Assembly: GCA_003222535.1 (NCBI GenBank) | Contig: QHWJ01000245.1 | Coordinates: forward strand, 1-50,341 | DNA length: 50,341 nucleotides | Direction of reading: 5' to 3' | Source: Acidobacteriota bacterium | GTDB lineage: Bacteria; Acidobacteriota; Vicinamibacteria; Vicinamibacterales; CAVVIG01 | Shown: positions 39,806-48,004 of the stretch, one piece after another | Layout of the letters: each line of letters begins with the position of its first letter | Numbering within the stretch: position 1 is the stretch's first letter | Translations under genes and position numbers: made by a program | The notes under the pieces: generated by a model | What the model saw: only the letters and a program-made list of their open reading frames with translations | Databases searched by the model: none | Told to the model about the DNA's origin: nothing

Positions 39806-41980
39806 ATGCGACTAGTCCTTTCGTGGTTACGCGAGTTCGTCGACGTCAAGGCGTCAGCCGGGGAAATCGCCGAGAAGATAGGCCTCCGCGGATTCGAGGT
39901 CGCGTCGATCGAACCGCTGGACGGCGGCGATGCGGTGATCGACTTCGAGATCACCGCGAACCGGCCGGACTGCTTGAGCGTCCTCGGCCTGGCGCGCGAG
40001 GTGGCGACGGCCTACGACCTGCCGATCGCGCCGCCCTCGACCGATCCGGGCGCGCGCGTCCGGCTCGCGACACTCCCCGCCGGAGCGTCGGATCGGATCG
40101 CCGTGTCGGTCCACGACGACGATCTGTGCCCGCGATATGCGGCGGCGGTGGCCGACGTCATGGCGGCGTCCTCGCCGGCGTGGATGGCCTCGCGGCTGGT
40201 GGCGGCGGACGTGCGTCCGATCAGCCCGATCGTCGACATCACGAACTACGTGAACCTCGAGATCGGCCAGCCGATGCACGCGTTCGACCACGCCGCGCTG
40301 GCCGGCGCCGAGATTCACGTGCGCCGCGCCAGGAAGGGCGAGACGATCACGACGCTCGACGGCGTGGCGCGCACGCTCGACCCCGAGATGCTCGTCATCG
40401 CCGACCGCGACAGAGCGCAGGCGGTGGCCGGCATCATGGGCGGCGCGGCATCAGAGGTGTCCGCGAGGACGGGGACGGTGGTGTTCGAGAGCGCGTATTT
40501 CAAGCCGGCGTCCGTCCGCCGCACGAGCAGGCGCCTTGGCCTCAAGACCGAGGCATCGACGCGGTTCGAGCGCGGCGCCGACATCGGCGCGCAGGCGATG
40601 GCGATTCAACGCGCAGTCGCCTTGATGGAACAGATCGGCGCCGGCCGGCCGTCCGGTCCGATCGTCGACTGCTATCCGCGGCCGCGCGAGCCGAAGTCCA
40701 TTCACCTGCGGCGCGAGAGATTGGCCCTCGTGCTCGGCGTGCCGGTCCCCAACAGTGACGTGGTGCGGATCCTGTGCCGTCTCGGGCTCGAGGTCGCCCC
40801 GAGCGCCGACGGTTGGGACGCCACCGCGCCGACCTTCCGCGTGGACCTGCTGCGCGAAGCGGACTTGATCGAAGAAGTCGGCCGCCATTACGGCTTCGAC
40901 AAGCTGGAGGCGACGTTCCCGGTCATGACCCAGCCGGCGCCGCCGCCGGATCCGCGGATCCCGCGCGATCAGCTGGTGCGGCGTCTGTTGACCGCGGCGG
41001 GCTTGTCGGAAGCGGTGACGTTCGGCTTCATCGAGGCCAACGCCGCGGAGTTGTTTATCCCCGCCGCGACCGAAAGAACGCAAAGCCCGCAAAGCACGCA
41101 TCCTTCGACAAGCTCAGGACGAGCGCTCATGGTGAGCCCGTCGAACCATGCGGGCTTCGCGTTCGATCGGCTTGTTCGTATCGCGAATCCGCTCTCCGCG
41201 AAGTTCGACACGCTGCGGCCATCGCTCCTGCCGGGGCTCGTCGACGCCGTCGCGCATAACCGGCGGCATGGCCGGCGCGACGTGCGGCTCTTCGAAATCG
41301 GCACGCGCTTCGCGCCGGAGGGTGAGACGCGGAGCGTGGCCCTGGCCTGGACCGGCGGCGCCGCGGGCGACCACTGGTCCGGTGGCGCGCGCGAAGTCGA
41401 CTTCTTCGACGTCAAAGGCGCCGTCGAGCATCTGTGCGACGTGCTCGAGGTGCCGGCCCGCTTCGAAGGGGTGCGGGCACCGTTCCTCGTGACCGGTCAG
41501 GCGGCGTCAGTCGTCGTCGCCGACGGTGCCGAACGTGACGCGACGATCGGCCTCGTCGGCCAGGTGACGCCGGCCGTCGCCGACGCGCGCGGACTGCCGG
41601 GTCAGGATCGCGTGCTGGTCGCCGAGCTGAATCTCGACCTGCTTGCGCGCGCGCGCGTCGCCGTCAGCGACGCCGCGCGCCCGCTCCCCCGCCAGCCGTT
41701 CGTCGTCCGCGATCTCTCGATCGTCGTCCCAGGCGCCTTGCCCGCGGAAATCATTCGTGGCACCATTCTGGCCGCCGGCCGCAGTCTGCCGGCCCCGCTG
41801 GCCGCGTTCAGCTTCTTCGATCGGTATCAGGGCAAGGGCGTGCCGGACGGCGCGGTGAGCCTGTCGATCAGGTTGACGTTCCAGGCGGCCGACCGTACGT
41901 TGACCGACGCCGAAGTGCAGCGGAGCGTCGAGACGATTCTGGCGGCGCTCGTCCGCGAGCACAACGCTGTCCAGCGCTGA
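39806..41980 (+). CDS. pheT: Phenylalanyl-tRNA synthetase beta subunit, lacking the EMAP-like domain
   Basis: The 724-residue product starts 'MRLVLSWLREFVDV' and passes from 'GFEVASIEPLDGG' directly to 'VIDFEITANRPDCLSVLG', skipping the ~110-residue B2 (EMAP-like tRNA-binding) domain of usual bacterial PheT. The B3/B4 editing region ('ISPIVDITNYVNLEIGQPMH'), B5 ('KSIHLRRERLALVLGVPVPN'), the catalytic-like core and the C-terminal anticodon-binding ferredoxin fold ('PRQPFVVRDLSIVVPG') are present. About 35 extra residues (about 422-451, THPSTSSGRALMVSPS region) lie before 'RIANPLSAKFDTLRPSLLPG' and come from a palindromic repeat. Confidence 0.96.
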   Translation: MRLVLSWLREFVDVKASAGEIAEKIGLRGFEVASIEPLDGGDAVIDFEITANRPDCLSVLGLAREVATAYDLPIAPPSTDPGARVRLATLPAGASDRIAVSVHDDDLCPRYAAAVADVMAASSPAWMASRLVAADVRPISPIVDITNYVNLEIGQPMHAFDHAALAGAEIHVRRARKGETITTLDGVARTLDPEMLVIADRDRAQAVAGIMGGAASEVSARTGTVVFESAYFKPASVRRTSRRLGLKTEASTRFERGADIGAQAMAIQRAVALMEQIGAGRPSGPIVDCYPRPREPKSIHLRRERLALVLGVPVPNSDVVRILCRLGLEVAPSADGWDATAPTFRVDLLREADLIEEVGRHYGFDKLEATFPVMTQPAPPPDPRIPRDQLVRRLLTAAGLSEAVTFGFIEANAAELFIPAATERTQSPQSTHPSTSSGRALMVSPSNHAGFAFDRLVRIANPLSAKFDTLRPSLLPGLVDAVAHNRRHGRRDVRLFEIGTRFAPEGETRSVALAWTGGAAGDHWSGGAREVDFFDVKGAVEHLCDVLEVPARFEGVRAPFLVTGQAASVVVADGAERDATIGLVGQVTPAVADARGLPGQDRVLVAELNLDLLARARVAVSDAARPLPRQPFVVRDLSIVVPGALPAEIIRGTILAAGRSLPAPLAAFSFFDRYQGKGVPDGAVSLSIRLTFQAADRTLTDAEVQRSVETILAALVREHNAVQR
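41071..41145. repeat. In-frame palindromic element inside pheT
   Basis: CAAAGCCCGCAAAGCACGC units lead into TTCGACAAGCTCAGG (41104-41118), which pairs with TGAGCCCGTCGAA (41133-41145): TTCGAC and GCTCA match their partners with a two-base mismatch between. I recall this TTCGACAAGCTCA element as dispersed in bacterial genomes; here it is translated. Confidence 0.87.
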
Positions 41981-42017
41981 GATGCGGTGTGTGGGCGATT
42001 TGGTGACGTGGTGAGCT

Positions 42018-42296
42018 ATGGCGAAAACAGCGACCCGCAGCGTGGACCTCGAGCCTCTCGATCGGCTGGAGGAGAAGGTGAAGCTTCTGGTCGGCGTGGT
42101 GGAGCGCCTGAAGTCGGAGCAGGCGCGCGCCGCAGAAGACAATCAACGCCTGTTGCGCGAGATCGAGTCGATGCGGGCGCGCGTCGCGACGCACGACGGG
42201 ATCGCTGCCGAGCTGTCGGCGATGAAGGACGAGCGCGATGTCATCCGCGCGCGCGTCACCGATATGCTCGAGCAACTCGAAGCGCTCAGTCTGTGA
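42018..42296 (+). CDS. ZapB-like coiled-coil cell-division protein
   Basis: The 92-residue product is nearly all coiled coil with heptads from 'LDRLEEKVKLLVGVVERLK' to 'VTDMLEQLEAL'. Position between pheT and zapA and overlap with the latter's possible GTG start fit a ZapB-like factor that, with ZapA, helps organise the FtsZ ring. Sequence similarity to E. coli ZapB is low, so the call rests mostly on context and shape. Confidence 0.75.
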   Translation: MAKTATRSVDLEPLDRLEEKVKLLVGVVERLKSEQARAAEDNQRLLREIESMRARVATHDGIAAELSAMKDERDVIRARVTDMLEQLEALSL

Positions 42297-42337
42297 TCGC
42301 GAAGCGCCCGGGGCCGGGAGCTGAAAGTTTCCAGGGA

Positions 42338-42631
42338 ATGCCTGACGGCGACGCCATCTCGGTGGAGATCCACGGGCAGCGCTACCCGATCCGCAGCGCG
42401 CTGGATCAGGAGTACGTCGCGCGGCTCGCGAGCTACGTCGATGAAAAAATGCGCGCGGCCGCCGAGTCGACGCCCACCGGCGACTCGTTGCGGCTGGCGG
42501 TGTTGGCGGCGCTCAACGTCGCGGACGAGCTGTTCCGGTGCCGCGACGTCACCCGCGCGCGCGACGGCGAACTGGCGGAGCGCGCCGGGGAGCTCGAACG
42601 CCTGCTCGACCGGGTCCTGACGGCCTCGTAG
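42338..42631 (+). CDS. zapA: Cell division protein ZapA
   Basis: ZapA cross-links FtsZ filaments. The product (97 residues from ATG 42338) shows 'ISVEIHGQRYPIRSALDQEY', 'RLASYVDEKMRAAAE' and 'RLAVLAALNVADELFR', followed by a coiled coil. GTG 42293, overlapping the previous stop as GTGA, would add 15 residues and is a real alternative. Its position before the 6S RNA gene and rny is a recurring arrangement. Confidence 0.92.
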   Translation: MPDGDAISVEIHGQRYPIRSALDQEYVARLASYVDEKMRAAAESTPTGDSLRLAVLAALNVADELFRCRDVTRARDGELAERAGELERLLDRVLTAS

Positions 42632-42639
42632 CAGCCCGT

Positions 42640-42990
42640 GGTGAAAGTCCGGCTGCATTCGGGGCCCCCAGCGCGGCTGCCGCGCTGGGGACCCCGTTCG
42701 GCCGGCGATGCATCCCCGCTCCACCCCAACGCGGCTGCCGCGTTGGGGACCCCGGGCTGGCTGCGTTGCTCCTCCCTCAAATATTGCCCGATATTGCCAC
42801 CCCACCGCGCAAACTACGCGCGGTGGGGGCCCCGGTTCTCGATCGTCCGCCTTCGTTCGCGGGACACTCTCGCAGCCGCGAACTTCGGCGAGACCTCGCC
42901 GAAGCCTTGGCGGAGGCGGGTCGCGCCTTGCCATCGGGGCGCCTCGCCGGCCTCGGTGCGACGCCGGGACTTTCACCACGGGCTGCTGGA
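42640..42990. repeat. Cluster of GGGGCCCC-type palindromic elements
   Basis: Three related units occur: CCCCAGCGCGGCTGCCGCGCTGGGG at 42667-42691 (an inverted repeat), CCCCAACGCGGCTGCCGCG with its TTGGGG end at about 42723-42747, and ACCGCGCAAACTACGCGCGGTGGGGG at about 42804. CGTGGTGAAAGTCCGGC near 42640 and its approximate inverse GACTTTCACCACGGGC at 42968 bracket the cluster, so it may be one compound element. No coding sequence is credible here. Confidence 0.75.
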
Positions 42991-43000
42991 GTGACAAATC

Positions 43001-43029
43001 TTGACCGCACCGCGCGCCAAGACTAAGAT
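43001..43029 (+). promoter_or_regulatory. Sigma-70 type promoter of 6S RNA
   Basis: TTGACC (43001-43006), a 17-base spacer and TAAGAT (43024-43029) form a good housekeeping promoter. The predicted start near 43036 fits the 5' end of the folded RNA. Confidence 0.8.
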
Positions 43030-43035
43030 CGCTCT

Positions 43036-43228
43036 CGGAGTTTGAGTTCCCTGCTTTGTGCGTGATGGCGGTAGGCTCGTTGAGCCAATGTTTACCCAAG
43101 TGAGTCGCGACGCCGCGTGGTGTGCATGCCTCTGTAGCGAGGAAGCCTGAAGCGCGGCTTGTTTGAGCGGTTCCACCTGCTTTAGCAGGTTCATCGACCT
43201 CCTCCACACGGCAAAGCGGGGCTTTTCT
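43036..43228 (+). ncRNA. ssrS: 6S RNA
   Basis: About 190 bases fold as a long interrupted hairpin. The closing stem pairs CCCTGCTTTG (43049-43058) with CAAAGCGGGG (43212-43221), followed by TTTT. The middle holds GTGTGCATGCCTC and 'GAGGAAGCCTGAAGCG', matching the conserved central-bubble region (GCATGC, AAGCC) of 6S RNA, which binds the housekeeping RNA polymerase in place of promoter DNA. A promoter at the right distance and the zapA-ssrS-rny context support the call. Exact ends are approximate. Confidence 0.87.
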
Positions 43229-43372
43229 CTCTCGCATCCCTCCATTTTCCTTTGGTTTTTCGTCAGTCAGCGGGGCTTCCCCGCGCGCGGCGCCGGCCCA
43301 GGCAGACCGGGGGCAGCCCCCTTGTCTGACCCACAAAGGGTCTGACCCCGAACGAGGGAAAGGACGTCACGC

Positions 43373-44950
43373 GTGTTATCAGACCTCGTCAACGTCATCG
43401 TCCCGGCGCTGGTCACGGCGGTGGTGGGCACCCTGCTGTTCGCCGTGTGGCTGGCCAACCGGAAGCGGATCGCCGCCGAAACCATCGGCCGCGCCGAGGA
43501 GCAGGCGCTGCGCCTCGCCAGGGACGCAGAGCGCGACGCCGAGACGCGGAAAAAGGAGGCGCTCCTCGACGCCAAGGAGAAGGCCCACGAGATCCTGATG
43601 GAGGCCGAGCGCCAGGCGCGCCAGGATCGGCAGCAGGCGGCGACGCTCGAACAGGCGCTGAGCCGGCGGGAAGCCGCGGTGGCCGCGCGGCAGGCGGCAA
43701 TCGATCGGATCGAGAAGGATCTGGCGGGCCGCGACCGCGCCGTGAGCGATCGCGAGAAGAGCTCGGCAGCCGCCGCCTCGAAGTACGAGCAGCTCGTCGC
43801 GCAGCAGAAGCACGAACTCGAACGCGTCGCGGGGCTGACCGGCGACGAGGCCAAAGAGCTCCTGATCAAGCAGATCGAGGGCGAGGCGCGCCACGATTCG
43901 GCGAATCTCCTGAAGCGTCTCGACGCCGAAGCGCGCGAAACGGCCGTTGAGCGCGCGAAGCACTACATCACCGAGGCCATCCAGCGCTGCGGCGCGGAGC
44001 ACGCCATCGAAACGACCGTCTCGGTCGTCGACCTGCCGAGCGACGATCTCAAAGGGCGCATCATCGGCCGTGAGGGACGCAATATCCGCGCGCTCGAGCT
44101 CGCCACGGGCGTCGATCTGATCGTCGACGACACGCCGGGCGCGATCATCCTCTCCGGCTTCGATCCGTATCGCCGCGAGATTGCGAAGCAGGCCATCGAG
44201 CGGCTGATTGCCGACGGCCGCATTCATCCCGCGCGCATCGAGGAAGTCGTCCAGAAGGTGAAGGAAGAGACGGACGAATCGATGCGCAAGGAAGGCGCCG
44301 CCGTGGCCTTCGAGCTCGGATTGCACGACCTCCATCCGGAAATACACCGCCTGATGGGACGCCTCAAGTACCGCACCAGCTACGGCCAGAACGTGCTCGC
44401 GCATTCGGCCGAGGTGGCGCGGCTGGCGGGCATCATGGCGAAGGAGGTCGGACTGGACGCGCACGTCGCGGTCCGCGCGGCGTTCGTGCACGACATCGGC
44501 AAGGCGATCGATCGCGAAATGGAGGGCACGCACCTCCAGATCGGCATCGACTTCCTGCGCAAGCACGGCGAGAGCGAAGCGGTCGTGATGGCGATGGCCG
44601 CGCACCACATGGATATCGACTGGCCGTCGCTCGAGGCGATGATCGTCCAGGCGGCCGACGCCATCTCCGCCGCGCGGCCCGGCGCGCGCCGCGACATCCT
44701 CGAGTCCTATGTCAAGCGGCTCGAGAAGCTCGAAGGCATCGCCGACTCGTTCAAAGGCGTGTCGAAATCCTTCGCGCTGCAGGCCGGCCGCGAAATCCGG
44801 ATCATGGTCGAGAGCGAGAAGATTTCCGACGAAGAAGCGGTGTGGCTGTCGAAGGACATCGCCCGCCGCATCGAGAACGAGCTCGAATACCCCGGCCAGA
44901 TCAAAGTGACGGTGATTCGCGAAACCCGCGCCGTCGACTACGCGAAGTAG
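43373..44950 (+). CDS. rny: Ribonuclease Y
   Basis: RNase Y is a membrane-bound endoribonuclease that starts mRNA decay. The 525-residue product has an N-terminal membrane helix (about 8-28), a long coiled coil (to about 195), a KH domain with 'DDLKGRIIGREGRNIRALE' and an HD domain with 'VLAHSAEVARLAGIMA' and 'AFVHDIGKAIDREMEG' providing the metal ligands. Start is GTG 43373 after GGGAAAGGA. The 140 bases upstream contain GGGTCTGACCC repeats and no gene. Confidence 0.97.
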   Translation: MLSDLVNVIVPALVTAVVGTLLFAVWLANRKRIAAETIGRAEEQALRLARDAERDAETRKKEALLDAKEKAHEILMEAERQARQDRQQAATLEQALSRREAAVAARQAAIDRIEKDLAGRDRAVSDREKSSAAAASKYEQLVAQQKHELERVAGLTGDEAKELLIKQIEGEARHDSANLLKRLDAEARETAVERAKHYITEAIQRCGAEHAIETTVSVVDLPSDDLKGRIIGREGRNIRALELATGVDLIVDDTPGAIILSGFDPYRREIAKQAIERLIADGRIHPARIEEVVQKVKEETDESMRKEGAAVAFELGLHDLHPEIHRLMGRLKYRTSYGQNVLAHSAEVARLAGIMAKEVGLDAHVAVRAAFVHDIGKAIDREMEGTHLQIGIDFLRKHGESEAVVMAMAAHHMDIDWPSLEAMIVQAADAISAARPGARRDILESYVKRLEKLEGIADSFKGVSKSFALQAGREIRIMVESEKISDEEAVWLSKDIARRIENELEYPGQIKVTVIRETRAVDYAK

Positions 44951-44959
44951 GGGCCGAGC

Positions 44960-46030
44960 GTGCCCGGCCCCGGCACGGTCGGCGACTTCTCCGAGCGCGA
45001 GCTCGTCGCGCGCATCCGGCGGCACCTGCCCCCCGCGCCCGACTGGGTGCTCGTCGGCATCGGCGACGATGCCGCGGTCGTCGAGCCGGAGCGCAATCGC
45101 GTCGAGGTGCTGAGCGTCGACGCGATCGTCGAGGGCGTGCATTTCGATCGGGCCTTCGTACCGCCCGACGCGATCGGTCACCGCGCGCTCGCCGTCAACC
45201 TCAGCGATCTCGCCGCGATGGGCGCCGCCCCGCGGCTGGCGCTGCTCTCGCTGGCCCTGCCGCCCGCGCTCCCGCTCCCCGACTTCGACGCCATCGCCTC
45301 CGGGTTTGCCGCGCTCGCCACGCGTCATCAGCTGCACGTGGCCGGCGGCAACCTCACAAGATCGCCGGGGCCCCTGATGATTGACGTCACCGTCATGGGC
45401 ACGGTCAAGCGACGCCAGGCGCTGACACGCCGCGGCGCGCGTCCCGGCGACGACCTGTACGTCAGCGGAACGATCGGCGCGGCGGCGGCCGGATTGAGAC
45501 TGCTGCAGGAGCGCCGCACTCACGCCGTCACGGAGGACACCCTCACCTCCGCCTCTCCGGTGTCCCGCGTCGCGGCAGGCTCGGAGATGGAGCGCTGCAT
45601 TCAGCGCTATCTCCGCCCCGAGCCGCGCCTGCGGATGGGCATGCTCCTCGCGCGAAACCGCGCGGCAGGAGCCTGCATGGATCTGAGCGACGGGCTGGCC
45701 GACGCCGTGCACCAGATGGCGGAAGCGAGCGGCGTGGGCGTGTCAATCGACGCCGCGGCGCTGCCGATCGACCCCTGCGCGCGCGAGCTCTTCGACGCGC
45801 GCGGCCTGGACGCGGTCACCGAAGCGCTGAGCGCCGGCGACGATTACGAGCTGCTGCTGGCGTCCCGGCCGCGGACGCGGCGCGGCCTGACGGCGGCCGT
45901 CCGCCATGGCGACGTGCCGTTGACGCGCATCGGCCGCTGCACCGAGGATCGACTGGTGACGCTGCATCGCACGGCGAAGGGGTCGATCGACGCGGTCCCC
46001 CTGCCCCAGGGGTACAGCCACTTTCGATGA
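44960..46030 (+). CDS. thiL: Thiamine-monophosphate kinase
   Basis: ThiL phosphorylates thiamine monophosphate to the active diphosphate. The 356-residue product has 'VLVGIGDDAAVVE', 'SVDAIVEGVHFDRAF', 'HRALAVNLSDLAAMGA', 'HVAGGNLTRSPG' and 'MDLSDGLADAVHQMAE', the family's metal and ATP motifs. A ~20-residue loop after 'RLLQERRTHAV' is longer than usual. Start GTG 44960 lies nine bases after rny; the stop overlaps the next gene (ATGA). No TPP riboswitch is visible upstream. Confidence 0.95.
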   Translation: MPGPGTVGDFSERELVARIRRHLPPAPDWVLVGIGDDAAVVEPERNRVEVLSVDAIVEGVHFDRAFVPPDAIGHRALAVNLSDLAAMGAAPRLALLSLALPPALPLPDFDAIASGFAALATRHQLHVAGGNLTRSPGPLMIDVTVMGTVKRRQALTRRGARPGDDLYVSGTIGAAAAGLRLLQERRTHAVTEDTLTSASPVSRVAAGSEMERCIQRYLRPEPRLRMGMLLARNRAAGACMDLSDGLADAVHQMAEASGVGVSIDAAALPIDPCARELFDARGLDAVTEALSAGDDYELLLASRPRTRRGLTAAVRHGDVPLTRIGRCTEDRLVTLHRTAKGSIDAVPLPQGYSHFR

Positions 46031-46533
46031 TGCCCACGCGCGCGCACATCCGCCGCTGGCTGGACACGCTCCTCCACATCGCCGACACGCCGGAACGTAC
46101 GGCGGCGGCGTTCGCGCTCGGCGTGTTCTTCGGGTTCTCGCCGTTCCTCGGCCTCCACACGTTCCTCGGGATCGTTTTCGCGTTCCTGCTGAATCTGAAT
46201 CGTGTCGCCGTGCTCCTCGGCGTGTACGCGAACCTGCCGTGGGTGATCGCGCCCTATTACGCTTTCGTCACGATGGCGATCGGCGCGCCCGTTACCCGCT
46301 ACAAGATCCCGCCGGGGTTCAAGTCGCAGATCATGGCGTTGTTCGAGCTGTCGCTGTATCACGGCGAATTCTGGGGGCGACTGATCACGTTGTTGAAACC
46401 TCTGCTGTGGCCCTACCTCGTGGGGTCCACGATCGGCGCCGTGCTGATCGCCGCGATCGCGTATCCGCTCGCCCTGGCATTCGTGACAAGTCGCCGCCGC
46501 CTTCGTGAGATCATTCACCTTCAAAAGCGATGA
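46027..46533 (+). CDS. DUF2062 membrane protein
   Basis: The 168-residue product matches the DUF2062 pattern: 'ERTAAAFALGVFFGFSPFLG' then 'LHTFLGIVFAFLLNLNRVAV' and 'NLPWVIAPYYAF', with a last membrane segment at about 130-155. It is predicted to have three or four membrane helices. Function is unknown; fusions of this domain to glycosyltransferases suggest envelope work. It overlaps thiL and the next gene by ATGA at both ends, so translation is coupled. Confidence 0.9.
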   Translation: MMPTRAHIRRWLDTLLHIADTPERTAAAFALGVFFGFSPFLGLHTFLGIVFAFLLNLNRVAVLLGVYANLPWVIAPYYAFVTMAIGAPVTRYKIPPGFKSQIMALFELSLYHGEFWGRLITLLKPLLWPYLVGSTIGAVLIAAIAYPLALAFVTSRRRLREIIHLQKR

Positions 46534-47072
46534 TCATCTCGGGCCGCTTCTGGCGGAAGGCCACCGTGACGGCGATTGCGGCGATCGGCTTCGTGTCGCT
46601 CTACGAGGTCACGGCGCTCGACTCGAATTACGTCGCCCGCCTGGCGACGCTGCGGGAGACGTCCGAGCGGCCCGTGCCGGGCGCGCGCCTCGCGTTCAGC
46701 GCGACGGCCTACTGCAAAGGCATCATCACGGCGTCGGGCGTCGCGGCGCAAACCGGTGTCGTGGCGGCGGATCCCGAGATGCTGCCGGTCGGCTCCGTCG
46801 TGGACATCGAGTCGCTTCCCGAGCGCTACAACGGCATCTACACCGTCATGGACACCGGGCCGTCGGTGCACGGTCGTGAGGTCGACGTCTACATGTGGAG
46901 CTGCAACGATGCGCTGCGCTTCGGCCGGCGGCCGATTCACGTGACCGTGCTGCGTCTCGGATGGAACCCGCGCGCGACCACGCCGAGCTTCCTCCAGCGG
47001 TTCTTCAAGCGCGCGGACCGGCTGGAGCCGCTCCCGTCGCGCCCGCTGCCGCTCGCGATCCCGCCTTCCTGA
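46530..47072 (+). CDS. 3D-domain protein (MltA-type double-psi barrel)
   Basis: The 180-residue product has an N-terminal membrane or signal helix (about 10-27) and a 3D domain with 'SATAYCKG', 'GVVAADPEMLPVGSVVDI', 'YTVMDTGPSVHGREVDVYM' and 'RFGRRPIHVTVLRLGW'. The three conserved aspartates are seen at ADP, MDTG and VDVY. The domain occurs in lytic transglycosylases such as MltA and in the Gram-positive YabE/Rpf-like group, so a peptidoglycan-cleaving role in the periplasm is likely. Translationally coupled to the DUF2062 gene. Confidence 0.9.
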   Translation: MIISGRFWRKATVTAIAAIGFVSLYEVTALDSNYVARLATLRETSERPVPGARLAFSATAYCKGIITASGVAAQTGVVAADPEMLPVGSVVDIESLPERYNGIYTVMDTGPSVHGREVDVYMWSCNDALRFGRRPIHVTVLRLGWNPRATTPSFLQRFFKRADRLEPLPSRPLPLAIPPS

Positions 47073-47124
47073 ATCTTGTTCTACCTGGACGCTGGCGTGG
47101 CAAGGGCACAACCGCGAGGTGGTG

Positions 47125-47337
47125 CTACTCCAGCGAGAACGCCGTCCACGTGTCGCGGGCAATCGGCCGGCGATCCAGGGCGTCGGGACCGATCAACTCG
47201 TGGAGGACCCGCCAGTGCAGCGAGAACCACGATGGTACGTCCTCGCGAAGGCGACGCAGCGCCTCCACGTCCTCCTGTGTCACCGGAAGATCGCGATCAA
47301 GGTTCAGCAGGCCTTCAAAGTCCACGCGCGAGCTCAT
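47125..47337 (-). CDS. Small protein partnered with an AbiEii-like nucleotidyltransferase
   Basis: The 70-residue product (MSSRVDFEGLLNLDRD start) is acidic and helical. I recognise no family. Its ATG lies 23 bases inside the end of the nucleotidyltransferase gene, so the two are coupled. Similar small open frames with a 'VTQEDVEALRRLRED' core often accompany AbiEii/AbiGii-like genes, which makes it a candidate antitoxin or accessory subunit, but this is inference. Confidence 0.65.
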   Translation of the reverse strand: MSSRVDFEGLLNLDRDLPVTQEDVEALRRLREDVPSWFSLHWRVLHELIGPDALDRRPIARDTWTAFSLE

Positions 47338-47956
47338 CCCATCGTTCCAGCAGATTCGCTTTCACGAAATACTCCCGGGCCTCACGGCGATCGGTGCCGG
47401 CCAGCTTCAGAAGGTAGCCGATGTCCGCCATTTCCTGCCATGTCCGTTCGGGTGCGTTCTTCATGGCCTGCACTTTCATGGCGATCAGATGTTCGGGTCG
47501 TGGCACGCGCACGGACCGTCCGGATGGACCGGGCAGGATCCGCACCCCGGCAAAGAGCCGCTCGGCGGTGTCGCCCTGCACGTAGATGAAGTCAACCCGG
47601 CCCCATTCACGATCCGGATGGCGGTGGTTCGAGAATCCCGACGAACGGTAGAGCGTGACATACCCTGCCGACGCCAGAGATGATACGAGCGAGTCCTGCG
47701 CGCCGGACTCGGTGACGATGTCCAGGTCCAGGGTCAATCGAGGGTGGCCATAAGCCGTAAGCGCCACGCCTCCGGCGACGGCGGATCGCCAGCCTCCGGC
47801 GCCGAGCACCGCATCCACACGATCCAGGGCGCCTGCGAAGTTCACGCGGAGGATTGTGACAGGCCGCTCGGTTTTCACCGACTGTTTCCTCAGCTCGCGT
47901 TTGAGGGATTCGACGCGTTGATAGTCCGGCTTGGGCGCTCCTGCACGCACGGCCAC
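47315..47956 (-). CDS. AbiEii/AbiGii-like nucleotidyltransferase
   Basis: The 213-residue product has the nucleotidyltransferase signature: 'AVAGGVALTAYGHPRLT' followed by 'LDLDIVTE', giving the GG and DxD motifs, and a helical tail with 'VPRPEHLIAMKVQAMKNAPE' and 'QEMADIGYLLKLAG', characteristic of the AbiEii toxin-like family. AbiEii proteins are toxins of type IV toxin-antitoxin or phage-abortive systems; chromosomal homologues of unknown role are common. GTG 47956 is used; GTG 47878 is a shorter alternative. The typical AbiEi antitoxin is not found here. Confidence 0.85.
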   Translation of the reverse strand: MAVRAGAPKPDYQRVESLKRELRKQSVKTERPVTILRVNFAGALDRVDAVLGAGGWRSAVAGGVALTAYGHPRLTLDLDIVTESGAQDSLVSSLASAGYVTLYRSSGFSNHRHPDREWGRVDFIYVQGDTAERLFAGVRILPGPSGRSVRVPRPEHLIAMKVQAMKNAPERTWQEMADIGYLLKLAGTDRREAREYFVKANLLERWDELARGL

Positions 47957-48004
47957 GCCGAGCGGGTCTTGGAGCGTGTGAAAAATCTCGGCAGTTCCAG
48001 CCTT

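Noticed and set aside
44700-44959. TPP riboswitch before thiL
   Set aside because: The gap to rny is only nine bases and no CUGAGA/ACCUGA-type thi-box is visible.
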